64,000 bases of DNA from Bactrocera neohumeralis (lineage: Eukaryota; Arthropoda; Insecta; Diptera; Tephritidae). The stretch lies in NCBI RefSeq assembly GCF_024586455.1, contig NC_065919.1, positions 25,024,839 to 25,088,838 of the forward strand, given 5' to 3'. A program made the translations under genes and the position numbers. Position 1 is the first letter of the stretch, and the number at the start of each line of letters is the position of its first letter. Shown here in pieces: positions 24,601 to 35,735 of the stretch. Below the pieces are notes generated by a model. The model saw only the letters and a list, made by a program, of their open reading frames with translations. It was not told where the DNA came from and ran no database searches.

Positions 24601-27600
24601 CCATGTGCTGTTGCTGTTGCGGCGGCTGTTGTTGCGTCTGCTGTTGTTGCTGCTGATGATGGTGTTGCTGGCCGCCGAGTTGGTGCTGTTGTTGATGATG
24701 GTGATGCTGCTGCTGCTGTTGGTGTTGTTGCTGTTGCTGTTGATGCATGACATCTGTCATATTTGCGGCGGAGTCTGGACTGACCTTAGGCCAATACGAA
24801 TGCTCGGTGGGTGCTATCGACACCGGCGGCAAGCCAAGCGTCTGGCGATTGTGTGTATTCGAATTTGGCAAACTGCTCACACCCGCACCACCAATACCAA
24901 CCCCACTAGTGCCGCCCGCAGCACCGCCTGCCATATTGCCCCCATTCACATTGCTGCCAGGCGCGCTGTTAGCACTGCCGCCTAAGGACGCGCCAGCGCC
25001 GGTGACATTACCACTCGCGGTCAAAGCGGCGATCGGTGGTCGCTTGTCCGTGCGCTCCGCGTGCTTCTGCATATGCTTGGTTAGATATGTCTCTTGTGTG
25101 TACGATTTGCCGCAATACTGGCAAATATGTGTCTTCAGGTGCTTAGACTCCTTGTGCTTGGGTATATGATCGAGCAGTGAGGGCTCATCCGAGAAACACT
25201 TGTAGCAGGAATTACATTTGAAGGGTTTGTCCGTTTGGTGGCAACGCGAGTGCGACTGCAGATTGGAAAGTTGTGAGAAAGCTTTCTGGCAGCCGGGATG
25301 TCGGCACTTGTATGGCTTGTCGCCGGTGTGGGTGCGGATGTGTTGCTGCAGATGGGACAGTTGGGTGAATTTGCGCTGACAAATCTCGCAGCGGTACGGC
25401 TTTATACCCAGGTGGATGCGTGTGTGTTGCGACAGGTAGGAAGAGTTTGCAAACGCCTTGGAGCACTGCGTACACTTGTACGGTTTGGCCTCGCGCATGT
25501 GAATTTGTGTGTGCAGCTGCAAGTCCGCTTTCGAGCTGAAAATCTAAGAACAGAATATTGAAAGCAAACAAATTAGTTGCCAATTGTGAATGAAAATGAA
25601 ATATTTATCTATGTATAGCATACATTCGATATGTTTACTAAATTTCTCATAATTAGTTAATTGATTTTTTATCAGCTAATTTTGAATGGAGGATAGAGAA
25701 TGGAGTCTTGTGTAGAAGTTCACGCAAGTGAGGAAAGTTCTCTGATTGCCAGTGACTTTTAAACTGTTAGAAACCATTCTTTTAAATATGGCTCAGGCAG
25801 CTCACGACTTCCGGTCTTAGACCAAATATTCCCTGGATAGCCAAAAAAACATCCGTTTGAAGTCGAGCTAAAGTTAGAAAGCAAACCATGCCTTCTAAGG
25901 TTTGTGCGCTGGGTTTGGGACCCGTCACGTAAAAAGCACTATCAATGAAAAGGAAACAACAGCCTCGGAGAAGTGCTCCCTCTTTTGATAACGACCCCTG
26001 AAAACGTATTAAGGATTATGATTTGAGGGTATGCAACTGGAATGTCCGGCCCTTAATTGGGAAGGTGCCGCTGGCCAGCTGGTTGAGGTCCTCCTTAGAA
26101 TAAAGTGGCATTTACTGCAGTGACCATATAAAGGGGCGCAAATTCGGTGTGGGATCCGTGGTGGGAGAGAGATTCCGTCGCCGAGTACTGATATTCACTC
26201 CTGTGGATGAACGTCTACCCACAATTCACGTCAAAGCGAAGTTCTTCAACATATCGCTGATTTGCGCCCACGCCGCGACGGAAGAGAAGCACGATGTGAC
26301 CAAAGATGCCTTCTATGAGCGCTTGGAGCGCACCTATGAGAGCTGCACCCGCCACGATGTCAAAATCGTGCTTGGCAACTTACACAGCAGAGTGGGCAAA
26401 TAAGGCATCTTTGGCAGCTCCCCAAATAGGTTGATGCTGATCGACTACTGTAGTACTAGATTCCAGCATGAGACAATTCATGAAGCCACCTGGCTGTCCC
26501 CGGATCGAAAAGGCACCAATCAGATCGATCATGTTGTGATAGACGGAAGACACGTATCTAGTGTTTTAGACGTGCGTACACTCCGAAGTCTTAATATTGA
26601 CTCGGACCACTATCTTGTTGAAGCCAAGATTCGTAAACACCTCTGTGCAGCAAAGCAACCCCTTTAACAAATACAAGGAATGTACGACGGTGAGAAGCTG
26701 CAATCACAACAGGCAGCTGAACGATTTTCTACTCGCCGAGTAGACCCTTCGATGATATTAAAGTATTTGGCTCAGTACCCGCGAGAGGAAGTAGTGGAAG
26801 AACAGTTCTATTGGATGTGACACCCAAGGGGCTTTAATTTTAAGAAAACGTGATAATATTATTAAATATCGGCAGTGGAGAAAACCGCGACTTGAGATTT
26901 TTTGGTTGAAAGTTAGCGTTTTTTTCCCATATTAGTCAATATAGAAAAAATAAAAAAATAAAAAAAATTCTGGGTTTGCATAAAAAGGTAATTTTTTTAT
27001 TAATTTTTGATTATGTGAAAAAAAACTGTTTGTTTTTCTCATCAATATTCTGAAAAAATTATTATAGACCAACGTTGTCATATAACTCCTTTTATTGGGC
27101 TCGTGGTTTTGCCGGAAATCGAGATGAAACAATCTCAACATTTAAAATTTGAGTCACGCCCCTTCCTTTCCTTTTCTTTATCTCATATGACCCGTAAATT
27201 ATTTTTCCCTTAATGTTTGTTATTTTATCTTTCGTTTCCGATGGGTTTCATCTTAGTATGAGTTGTTTCTTTTTTCTTTTTTTTTTATCATTTTCAAAGG
27301 ATTCTGCATTAGTCTATATAGGCATATATGGATAAAAATATGGTATAAGAGCTAACTTTTTTAATATTTCATAATTTGTCGAAGTTTCATTGAACGACGA
27401 ATATATTTTTAAAAAATTTTGATTCTGTAATTACATTCCTTATACATATATGTAAGTATGTATGCCAGCTCTAGGCTGTACAGAAAATGAAAATAATAGT
27501 TTTATAAAATTAAATTATTCATCTGAAATATGTTAAGATTAAGATTAAGAAGAACAGCGATTATCGCGATCTTAAGTACCTTCGGATCTTTGACATCCAT

Positions 27601-28163
27601 ATGTCGTGGTGAGCTGGTTGTCGACCCAACACTGCCACCCCCAACACCATCGCTGGCAATATGATGATGACGACCCGCTGCAGCGTGGTGATGGTCCACA
27701 CTGTTGCTGGTCACAATAATGTGTTGATTAGGATTCGGATAAATACGCGCCTTGCGGCCACGACCGCCGCCACCACCCCCACTGCTGACATTGCTGCCAT
27801 TTCCGGAGCCTGCAGAAACGGTGCCGCCTCCACTACTGCCAACGTTATTGCCTGCTGTTGCCCCATTCGGTACGGTCGAGCTGACAATCGCATTCGTGTC
27901 GACCGTGAGCTTAGCAGCGTGCGAGCCGCCGCTGCCAACGGCATTATTGTTGTTGTTGTTGCCACTGGCGACTGCCCCAGCAGCTGATGGCGCAACGCCC
28001 GTAGTGGTACTAACTTTCTGCTGCTGTTGCGCAAGCAAATCGCTACCGCTGGCGTTGCTGGCATTAGCGGCCGTCAGCTGTGCGTATTGGCTCGGTAGTT
28101 GCTGTTGCTGCTGCTGTGTGGCGTGTGGCTGTCCATGTTGTGACTGCGAGGCTTGTTGATGAT

Positions 28164-28194
<31 letters not shown>

Positions 28195-28422
28195 GCTGTA
28201 AGACAATACTGAAGAGCGCAAATCGGCGGATGAGTTCGAAAACACGCTTAACGGACCGAGCGCGACGCGCTCGTTCAAACTGTTGCGTAATTGATCGATG
28301 GAGCGATGGACGGCATGTGTGTAGTCCCCACCAGCTGGTGGTATTTCGCCAATCAGCGGCGAGTTGTGATGGTAGTCAAGCCCACCTCCAATTGGGCGGT
28401 ACTCGATAAGACGGCCTTCCAT
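21645..28422 (-). CDS. rn: rotund: C2H2 zinc-finger transcription factor, 3 coding exons, 746 aa
   Basis: Exons (minus strand): 28422-27580, 25543-24463, 21961-21645; phases 0 and 1 match and 2241 nt divide evenly. An in-frame TAA lies 12 nt before the ATG. Residues 1-281 are low-complexity with poly-Q, Gly and Asn runs and the start MEGRLIEYRPI. Exon 2 begins IFSSKADLQLHTQIHMREAK, then five complete C2H2 fingers (CTQC, CEIC, CRHPGC, CNSC, CQYC), then a Gly/Gln/His-rich region. The C-terminus is ...GEHLLGVSVGPGKDKG. These match Rotund/Roughened-eye of Drosophila, a nuclear regulator of leg, wing and eye development; the squeeze paralogue shares the fingers, while the C-terminus favours rotund. 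Fly rotund also has an alternative N-terminal form, so another first exon may lie upstream. Exon 1 to exon 2 joins KDPK to IFSS, leaving a half finger (HTQIH without its CxxC); a missed in-phase exon is possible. Confidence 0.9.
21962..24462. other. intron 2 of rotund
   Basis: 2.5 kb between donor ATCG|GTGAGT and acceptor TTTTCAG. It holds the small plus-strand ORF at 22805-23074 and otherwise AT-rich sequence. Confidence 0.85.
22805..23074 (+). CDS. small intronless ORF, 89 aa, unknown
   Basis: Starts ATGGAATACATTAAAATTTC and encodes a charged, non-repetitive protein with 'LHELMQQSKTRSVEDVLELL', 'FPNIKDKLKKFVNKYNTRF' and 'RLGATDWIQEGYIEV'. Likely helical, with no signal peptide or membrane segment. 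An AATAAA lies about 16 nt after the stop (23090-23095). It lies inside rotund intron 2 on the opposite strand. I recognise no family. It could be a nested small gene, a processed fragment, or the N-terminal piece of a transposase. The composition looks more protein-like than neighbouring chance ORFs. Confidence 0.35.
   Translation: MEYIKISYQELHELMQQSKTRSVEDVLELLDHEHGVKSSLIFPNIKDKLKKFVNKYNTRFQEFNRMYERLGATDWIQEGYIEVGNHPTL
25544..27579. other. intron 1 of rotund
   Basis: Donor CCGAAG|GTACTT, acceptor TTCTTAG. It contains an antisense LINE endonuclease fragment (25960-26830). 26850-27500 is AT-rich with nothing recognisable. Confidence 0.8.
25960..26830 (+). mobile_element. non-LTR retrotransposon (RTE-like) endonuclease fragment, copy 3
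   Basis: Encodes the N-terminal endonuclease/exonuclease/phosphatase domain of the ORF2 protein, broken by several stops. VCNWNVRPL (26032), GVGSVVGERFRRRVLIFTP, FNISLICAHAATEEKHDVTK, VKIVLGNLHSRVG, ATWLSPDRKGTNQIDHVVID and NIDSDHYLVEAKI follow in order. The usual GDFN motif reads GNLH, so a catalytic Asp and Asn are lost. It ends before the RT. It complements the RT and 3' pieces elsewhere in the window, which appear to be the same family. Confidence 0.85.
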
Positions 28423-29339
28423 TACGGGCTTTTTTTATTAGATTTTTACACTGTTTTTTTTTTGTTAATTTAACGATTCGGGCTTTATTGATCTACAGTT
28501 CATTTAAAGCCCGCGGCTTTAATTCACGAGTTTCAATTAAGAATTCAGTTTTGCAGAAACTATAATTACGGAAGTATTTTATTTCGTAAGAAGTAGTTGT
28601 CAATATCGCTTTGGCGGAAACTTACAAGTAACACACAAAATCTTACTACAAGATGACCTTCAAAATAACCAACAAAACATTTCAAGTCAACCTCGTTCAC
28701 TCCCCTTTCCAGAATATTTTGCAGAGCCAAAGAACCATATCACAAACTTTTTAGACCTCTTTAAAAAATCCAAATTACCAGATTGACTCCACTTTCAAAA
28801 TACGGTTGAAAAAAACAAAGAAGTCTCAAAACTATTTGGATGACCTAAAAAAAGTTTCTGTACAAACTAGTTGAGAGTGAGCTCTCAATTAAGACAATGC
28901 ATTGTGTCTGCAACCAAAAAAAAATATAGCAAACTTGCTTCCGCATCCACCACCATATATGTACACAAAGGCTGGCCTCTATCGACTTTGTTTTGTTCTC
29001 AGACTTCAAGAGTTACTTAGCGACATTGAAACCGTAACCGCCGACACTGAGACTTTAAGCAATCTTCCACAAAAGCGCTTTTGAAAATATTAATAAAATG
29101 GGTTTGTTGCCTTCGTTGTCAACTATGTTTAATAATAGAATTGAAGTTTGCACAAAAAAAATTTTCTTTCATTAAACCCTTGCGAACTTTTCAGTCTATT
29201 CGTTAAAGTTTGTACTTCTTTGTACTTTCTTTCTAAACAATGTTTGGAAAAGTATGAATGCTTGGCGGCCACAGTTCGAAACTTTCATACAAAATATGGT
29301 GGGAATAGTGTTTTAGCGCCGCCAACTGGATTCGAAAGT
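28423..29339. other. 5' flank of rotund coding exon; no other gene recognised
   Basis: Probably 5'UTR or intron upstream of the rotund ATG. A short inverted pair 'gggctttattg'/'aaagcccgcggcttt' lies near 28479-28525. No convincing acceptor was pinned down. Confidence 0.4.
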
Positions 29340-29568
29340 CCATGAAGTCCACCCAGAAGGAAACATCGGAGACCTTACGACGAACTTAGTCGATTTTTTG
29401 TCTGTCTGTCTGTACCTCAGTTTTTGAGATACCGATCTGAAATTTCGGAACCGTACTTTTTATCCAGAAAAGCTGCTCATTTGACTGAAGTGTCAGGACT
29501 ACTATAGCATATAGCAGTCACACAAACTGTACAATCAGAATCAAGAGCTTGCATGGAAAACTTTTGTA

Positions 29569-30665
29569 ACGAGGGAAAGCAAACGACGCCATATTTTTTC
29601 CCTCTCTATATATAGATATATGATCCAATAACGAGTTTTAAAACTACTACCGAAATTTGGAGTCAGTCGCCTCAACTTTAAGAGCGCAACGTCCAATTTA
29701 TGGTTTCATCCTGTCAGATCAACAATTTGCGTCTAGTGGTGAAATCCACAGGCGTAATACAAAATATTCCAGTGTCAGTGAGAGAAAGACATGAAGTCTC
29801 TCGAAAGGGAATATTGCTGCCGGTAGCGCATCAATTGAGAAAGATCCAAATCAGTCTCCGACACATCGTTTTCAAGCGTTGGGCATCGCTATCACACCGT
29901 TGTCGCGAATTTTGCGAAAAGATCTTGGCCTACATCTCTACAAGAAGAACTGAAGCCGCTTGAATCGTCTTATATTCGTGAATTGGGCTCAGCAACAACT
30001 TGAAAATGATGCGGATTTTCATCGAAAAATCATCTTTAGCGATGAGGCTAGTTTCTGGCTGAATGGCTTCGTCAATAAGCAAATTATGCGTTATTGGTCA
30101 GGCAGTAATCCGCACGTACTCCATACATCCCGAAAAAATTAAGGGCCACACTCACTTCGTGACGATCAAGAACGGCTCGGTACTGTAAATGCGAATCGCT
30201 ACCGCTCAATGATAACCGAATAGTTTTGGCTCGAATTGGATGATATGGACTTGAACGATATGTAAGTATGTGGTTCCAACAGGACGGCGCCACAAGCCAC
30301 ACAGCGAATGTCACAATTGATTTATTAAAAACCAAATTTGGTCACGAAAAGACCCCGTCGCCTCGGTTGTGCGATTTGACGCCGTTAGACTATTTCCTGT
30401 TGGACTACATCAAGTCTATGGTCCATGCCAATAAGCCAGCGACTATTGATGAACTTCATGCGAATATCGAACGTGAAATTGCAGTAGTATCGGCCGATTT
30501 ATGTATTAAAACCGTCGAGAATTGGGTTCAGCGTCTGGACTTCTGCAAGCGTGCCGTGGTGGTCATGCAAATGAAATCGGGTTCCATACATAATGACATC
30601 GAATTTACTTTCACAGGAATAAAGAATTTCATTGCTTTTTATAGCGCTATTATTGAAAACCCCGT
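29569..30665 (+). mobile_element. Tc1/mariner-superfamily element, family T1, copy 1
   Basis: Bounded by TA at 29567-29568 and 30666-30667, exactly where the flanking family 2 repeat is interrupted. It carries a disrupted transposase with the DDE-region motifs IIFSDEASFWLNGFVNKQ and WFQQDGATSHTANVTIDLL. A related shorter copy at 51355-51998 has clear matching ends (ACAGGTTTTTTAAT / ACGGGTTTTTTAAT); here the right end ACGGGGTTTTCAAT is similar and the left end (ACGAGGGAAAGC) is diverged. Confidence 0.8.
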
Positions 30666-30672
30666 TATTTGA
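29700..30672 (+). pseudogene. Tc1-like transposase, frame-broken
   Basis: Pieces in three frames: a paired-like DNA-binding remnant with LRHIVFKRWASLSHRCREF region (antiparallel frame shift), NWAQQQLENDADFHRKIIFS and DEASFWLNGFVNKQIMRYWS, then a deleted/shifted stretch, then WFQQDGATSHTANVTIDLLK, LCDLTPLDYFLLDYIKSMVH and ENWVQRLDFCKRAVVVM. Stops and frameshifts at about 30140 and 30220. The order and motifs fit an insect Tc1-type transposase of about 350 aa; not functional. Confidence 0.8.
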
Positions 30673-30800
30673 CGAGATATCTACACAAAATGTGATGTGG
30701 AGGATTATTTTCCAAGGCTACGGTATAGTCTTCAAAGAAGCTGTTCAAATCGGATCACTATAGCATATAGCTGGCGTACAAACTGACCGGCAAATTCAGT

Positions 30801-32528
30801 TTATTTTTTTTTCTTGTTTTTCAAAGCCGAAGTGCTCATGAGTCGTATTCAAATAACCAGCTAAGTCCGTTAACTGGATTACTTTCCTAACTGTATTCTT
30901 TTAGCGCATAGTAAGTTTGTACGCGTCATAAAAAATCAAAATATACATTGATATCATATATGTATAAACATATGTATGTACATATGTATATGTAAAACAG
31001 TCCATAACTAAATCGTTTTTTCTTTTTACCATTTCTAGATTCATTTGTCAAGGTCAGTGTTACGCTAAGCGTTAAAAAAAATACACACAAACATGCATAT
31101 GCATGAAACTCCGAGAATCAAAAGCAAAAAAAAGTACATAAACTATTACCAGCTGACATATTTCTAAACAAAACTAAGTCAAAAGAAGATCAAAAAGCTA
31201 AACCTGCCATAAAAACACACAGCAAAGAGAATCAACAAATAAATGCAAACACAAACTGTCGCGAATATTTGCGCAGATTCGCAAAAAGTGCTAAGGTAAT
31301 ACAAAAAGCCGACAGCGATTGTTGATACATACGAAAAAATAGGTTTAGAAATATTCAAATTCCCACGCTATGAACTTAGAATGAATGAATGAACAGAAGT
31401 GCGCCAACACACACACACACATACACACACGCAAATGCCAGTGTATGTGTGAGAGTATTTGATTATGTTGGCTTACCGGTGTTGTTTTGTTTTTGCGTTG
31501 GGGCCAACCGCTTTTCGAGTAGAGATTGCGATTAGAAAAAATGTATTTATGATGAACACACACACCACATGCATAGATGGGTTTTTACGCGAAAACACAT
31601 ATGTATCAACGCATATACATACATTTATATGTACTTATGTACTCAACTCTATAAAATTTACACATTTTATTTGCCGTCAATCCCCTCTCCAGCGAGCAAA
31701 GCTTTTTCGCGCCTCTAATTTCTAATCGAACACACAACCCAGTCACTGCCGCGTACTTGCACATTGTGTGTGTATGTACAGTCGTTAGCTGGTGCAGCGA
31801 GCGCTTATGTGTAACAAAATTTATTGAATTTGACGCACGTGGTGAGTTTGTAAATAATCGAGTATAAAAGCAATTCTAAACAAAAGCACACACTCACACA
31901 CATCATTTGTGTATGTGGAGCACAGTGAACCCACAGTGTGCATGTACATATGTATGTATATATGTATGTATGCATAACAATATCTGAGTAAATAGTATAT
32001 ATGTATATACAATATATGAAAGCACCGCCAAAATACACGTGACGTGCCAATAAACTCAGCTGCTGAGGTTGCTGTCGCCGCGTCACTCCCAAAACCATAT
32101 TCTAAGCAAGACAAAAAAAATTGCGGCGCGACAAATCGCGGTTGACAAAAAGCTCAGTACTGATTAATTTGTCTTTATGTTTTGTTTGTATTTTCTTTCC
32201 TTCGTAATGTAAACAGAAGTGTAAAGAAAATATGCATAACTTTTTGGTGAACTGGATTGTCAACAGAGATACATATGTACATATTTTTGAAGACAAGGGA
32301 CACAACAAGAGTCAAGGAAAAACATATTAGCGGAATAGATTTCCTTAATTTAAAGCTTTCTTCAGCTTAGTAGATGCTAATAAGGAGCCTCACTGGCGTT
32401 CTTAAATTTAGACGTCAACCTAAAGAGTCTTCTAATTTATTCGCTACTGCCGCTACAGAAACTAAAGGTCATGTTGACATTTAGATGAAATACGTTTTGA
32501 ATTCTCGAATTTTTTTAAATTTGTCGTC
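30801..32528. other. no gene recognised; CA/TATG-rich sequence
   Basis: Contains many ATACATATGTATG-type alternations (30955-30990, 31935-31975), a (CA)n stretch near 31409-31430 and A-rich stretches. ORFs on both strands here are biased by these repeats. Confidence 0.5.
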
Positions 32529-32538
32529 ATATTATTCA
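32529..32538 (+). repeat. target-site duplication, left copy
   Basis: ATATTATTCA, repeated exactly at 33308-33317 directly after the poly(A) tail of the LINE. Confidence 0.85.
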
Positions 32539-33307
32539 GGTACGAATTACTGAGGCATGGTTTAAAAAATGGAATATGGCCATTAATACAGATAAATCTA
32601 TACATATCACATTTACAATGAAAAAAGACTCCTGTCCAAATACTATTTGAACAATGAAGAGATTCCTAACAGCAATACAGTGAAGTACTTAGGCCTCCAT
32701 CTTGATAGAAGATTAACGTGGAAAAATCACGTTAAGGCAAAACGAAAAGAGCTTAAAGTAAAGACTAATAAAATGTACTGGCTTATTGGACCCAAATCTG
32801 AATTAAGTTTTGAAAACACAATTTTACTTTATAAAGCCATACTAAAGCCGGTCTGGACGTATGGAATCCAGCTTTGGGGCTCTTGCAGCAACTCAAATAT
32901 TGAAATATTACAGCGTTATCAGAACTTAACCCTCAGGAAGATTCTGGATGCTCCTTGGTTTGTTTCAAATATCACAATTAACAACGACCTAAATATACCA
33001 AGTGTCAAAGACGAAATTAGGAAATTTAGTTCTAGATATCTTGAAAGGCTGAGCAATCATTCCAACCCTTTAGCTATTGCGTTATTGGATGAAACAGATG
33101 AAACGTTTCGACTGAAACGATTTCATATTCTAGACCTCCCGTACAGGAAATAAATAATCATTAGCTTAAGCTAAGTATAGAATAAAATATTACTTTTGCG
33201 CCCACTGGGGTCCAACAGTATAAAGTTATGTATATTTTAGAACATTTGCTTATTGTCTTGAATACAGACAGATTGTAAATAAAGAATTTGAGAACAAAAA
33301 AAAAAAA
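32539..33307 (+). mobile_element. jockey-like LINE, 5'-truncated, with poly(A) and TSD
   Basis: A 769-bp insertion that begins inside a reverse transcriptase reading frame (VRITEAWFKKWNMAINTDKS), shifts frame by one base near 32640, and continues open (32647-33153) to the natural end. A 3'UTR follows with AATAAA near 33279 and a poly(A) run ending at 33307. The 10-bp duplication ATATTATTCA flanks it. 5' truncation with poly(A) and a target duplication is the signature of target-primed reverse transcription. Confidence 0.9.
32647..33153 (+). pseudogene. jockey-type reverse transcriptase C-terminus, 168 aa
   Basis: Open frame with VKYLGLHLDRRLTWKNHV, MYWLIGPKSELSFENTILLY, AILKPVWTYGIQLWGSCSNS and QRYQNLTLRKILDAPWFV, the typical end of jockey/BS-type ORF2 proteins after the RT core. 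The catalytic core is absent, lost by 5' truncation. The TTG at 32647 is only the edge of the open frame. Confidence 0.88.
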
Positions 33308-33317
33308 ATATTATTCA
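33308..33317 (+). repeat. target-site duplication, right copy
   Basis: ATATTATTCA, identical to 32529-32538. Confidence 0.85.
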
Positions 33318-33479
33318 TACTCCGTCTTCAGTACGCAAGTTCCAGCTGATATACTATTGTGGGCTAAAAATAGTAAGACTTTTTCGTCGTAATATTTTTT
33401 TCTAGGTTGGTATTACTGTCAGTGACATCTCTGACAAATGTGACTTCGAAATAATCATTAATGTTTAGTAGACGCTTGT

Positions 33480-34545
33480 CTTTCTGAAGTGCATTCGGCG
33501 ATTTTTACGACGAGTGAAATTATTCAACAAAGAAGTTCCATTAAATTTTGTGTTCTGGATCGTATTTCTGGTGCCGAAACGTACGGAATGTTGGAAAAGG
33601 ACTTCGGCGATAATTTTTTGTCGCGAGCTATTGTTTCTGATTGGTACAAATTATGCAACGAGGGTCGAGTACGCGTTGATGACGAACCACATGCAGGACG
33701 GACATCAACATCAACTGATGATCAACACGTTAACAATACAAAAGTATTGGTTCTTGGGCATCGATGATTAACAGTCAGATATCTTACTGCCATCGTTGTA
33801 ATATCGAAAGGATCAGTGAAAACCATTTTGAAAATCATTTGGGCCTCAGAAAAGTAAAAAGAGGATTGCTTTCAAAACCACTCAATTTATTCGAAAAACA
33901 GCGTCGCGTTAACCAATGCTTTTCGACCATCAGGATGTCATGAAACATATTTTACTGGCGATAAGTCTCGGATCTATGATTACAACCCGAAAATAGACGA
34001 GCGATCGGCTGTATTACATAGCAAAGACGAACCGAAGCCGAAAGAATCATGAGAAATCAAGTCAAAAATCAAGATTACATTGACAATTTTCTGCTATTAT
34101 CGAGGTGTGTTGCACTCCGAATTCCTTCCGACCGGCCAAACTGTCAACAAGGAATACTCGTTGAGTGTTGTGCGTTGTTTGCGCAAAGTTATTCGTAAAA
34201 AGAGGCCGAAATTATGGGCCCACAACTCGTGGTTTTTGCACCACGAAAATTGTGATTCTACGTGAGTTTTCGCCAAATTTTCAATCAATATCGTTCCGTA
34301 GGCCCCGTATTCACCTGATTTGGCTCCGTGTGACTTCTGGCTATTCAGCAAACTCAAACGACCGTTCCGGGGAAACCGTTTTGAGTAATTTGATGACATT
34401 AAAGGAGAATCGCTACGCGCATTTAAGGCTATTCCGGAAATTGGCTAGAACAACTGTTCCGAGGTATGGAAACAATTTTTGGCATAAGTATATTAGGGCC
34501 AAGAAGAATTACTTTGAAAGGGACGACATAAATTTTGAAGAATAA
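33480..34545 (+). pseudogene. mariner-like transposase remnant (third mariner type)
   Basis: Starts near SEIIQQRSSIKFCVLDRISG, then VSDWYKLCNEGRVRVDDEPH and AGRTSTSTDDQHVNN, an HTH plus linker. Later, in other frames, come an AYSPDLAPCDF-type motif (reading SPDLAPCDFWLFSKLKRPF near 34310-34365), FDDIKGESLRAFKAIPE and a stop. The frame is broken several times. The likely left end lies near 33360, but I did not find matching terminal repeats. Catalytic region badly decayed. Confidence 0.65.
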
Positions 34546-34596
34546 ATTAAGAATTTAACATTATGTCAACATCCAATGCCAATAATTACGATCATT

Positions 34597-35735
34597 ACAC
34601 CGATATATTTTATATACTCGCATGATTTGTGGGTCAAGTGATAATGGAGTAAACCAATTTTCATGTATGCTGTCCAGTGATACTTTATTATGGGTAGTCA
34701 GATTTTCAAATTCATCTATTATTTATATTTTTTATTTCGCTATCATACATTGGTTTTCGTAACACACGTATATACCACGTCGTATTAACAAAGAAGACAT
34801 TCAACGTTGTCATTGTTATTATGATTTTTGTGCTATGCGACATGAATTTGATAATGTTTCCTGGGTGCGATTTCTACCCATTTGGTTATTTCAAAGTTAT
34901 GACATTTCATGCAGGTTTTAAAAATAAAAATATATACCGAATAAGTTCATTTATGAATATTTTTTTATTTTGGTAAAATTAGTAGATTACTATCTCCTGA
35001 GATATGGTTTTGGTCCATAAGTGGGCGACGCCACGCCCATTTTCAATTTAAAAAAAGCCTGGGTGCAGCTTCCTTCTGCAATTTCTTCCGTAAAATTTAG
35101 TGTTTCTGACGTTTTTTGTTAGTCGGTTAACGCACTTTTAGTGATTTTCAACATAACCTTTGTATGGGAGGTGGGCGTGGTTATTATCCGATTTCTTCCA
35201 TTTTTGAACTGTATATGGAAATGCCTGAAGAAAACGACTCTGTAGAGTTTGGTTGACATAGCTATAGTAGCTTCCGAGATATGTACAAAAAACTTAGTAG
35301 GGGGTGGGGCCACGCCCACTTTTCCAAAAAAATTGCGTCCAAATATGCCCCTCCCTAATGCGATCCTTTGTGCTAAATTTCACTTTAATATCTTTATTTA
35401 TGGCGTAGTTATGACACCTTATAAGTTTTCGGTTTCCGCCATTTTGTGGGCGTGGCAGTGGGCCGATTTTGCCCATCTTCGAACTTAACCTTCTTATGGA
35501 GCCAAGAAATGTACCAAGTTTCATCATGATATCTCAATTTTTACTCAAGTTACAGCTTGCACGGACGGACGAACGGACAGACAGATATCCAGATTTCAAC
35601 TGTACTCGTCACCCTGATCACTTTGGTATATATAACCCCATATCTGACTCTCTTAGTTTTAGGACTTACAAACAACCGTTATGTGAACGAAACTATAATA
35701 CTCTCCTTAGCAACTTTGTTGCGAGAGTATAAAAA
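34597..35735 (-). repeat. DINE-like repeat family 1, full-length copy B
   Basis: Inverted relative to copy A at 5561-6666. 35100-35720 is nearly identical to it ('GGTGGGCGTGGTTATTATCC', 'ATGCCTGAAGAAAACGACTC'), while the other third (34597-34985) is more diverged. It ends at 35735 with the inverted stem-loop (TTGTTGCGAGAGTATAAAAA). It has the short GGAC/GACA microsatellite at 35560-35583. Confidence 0.75.

Larger units (their letters stand above)
29340..30800 (+). repeat. DINE-like repeat family 2, interrupted by a Tc1-like element
   Basis: The left part (29340-29566) has GTCTGTCTGTCTG, 'cagtttttgagata' and 'agctgctcatttg'; the right part (30668-30800) has 'gacgagatatct', 'gttcaaatcggatcac' and 'tatagcatatagctg'. 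Both match 39430-40130 in inverted order and are collinear across the inserted Tc1-like element. Confidence 0.6.

Noticed and set aside
24523..25583. Large plus-strand ORFs and a 123-aa minus-strand ORF over the rotund zinc-finger exon
   Set aside because: Antisense or alternate-frame shadows of the CAG- and GC-rich rotund exon; they lack motifs and splice support.
27661..28473. Plus-strand ORFs of 108-135 aa opposite rotund exon 1
   Set aside because: Shadow frames of poly-Q/Gly/Asn coding sequence.
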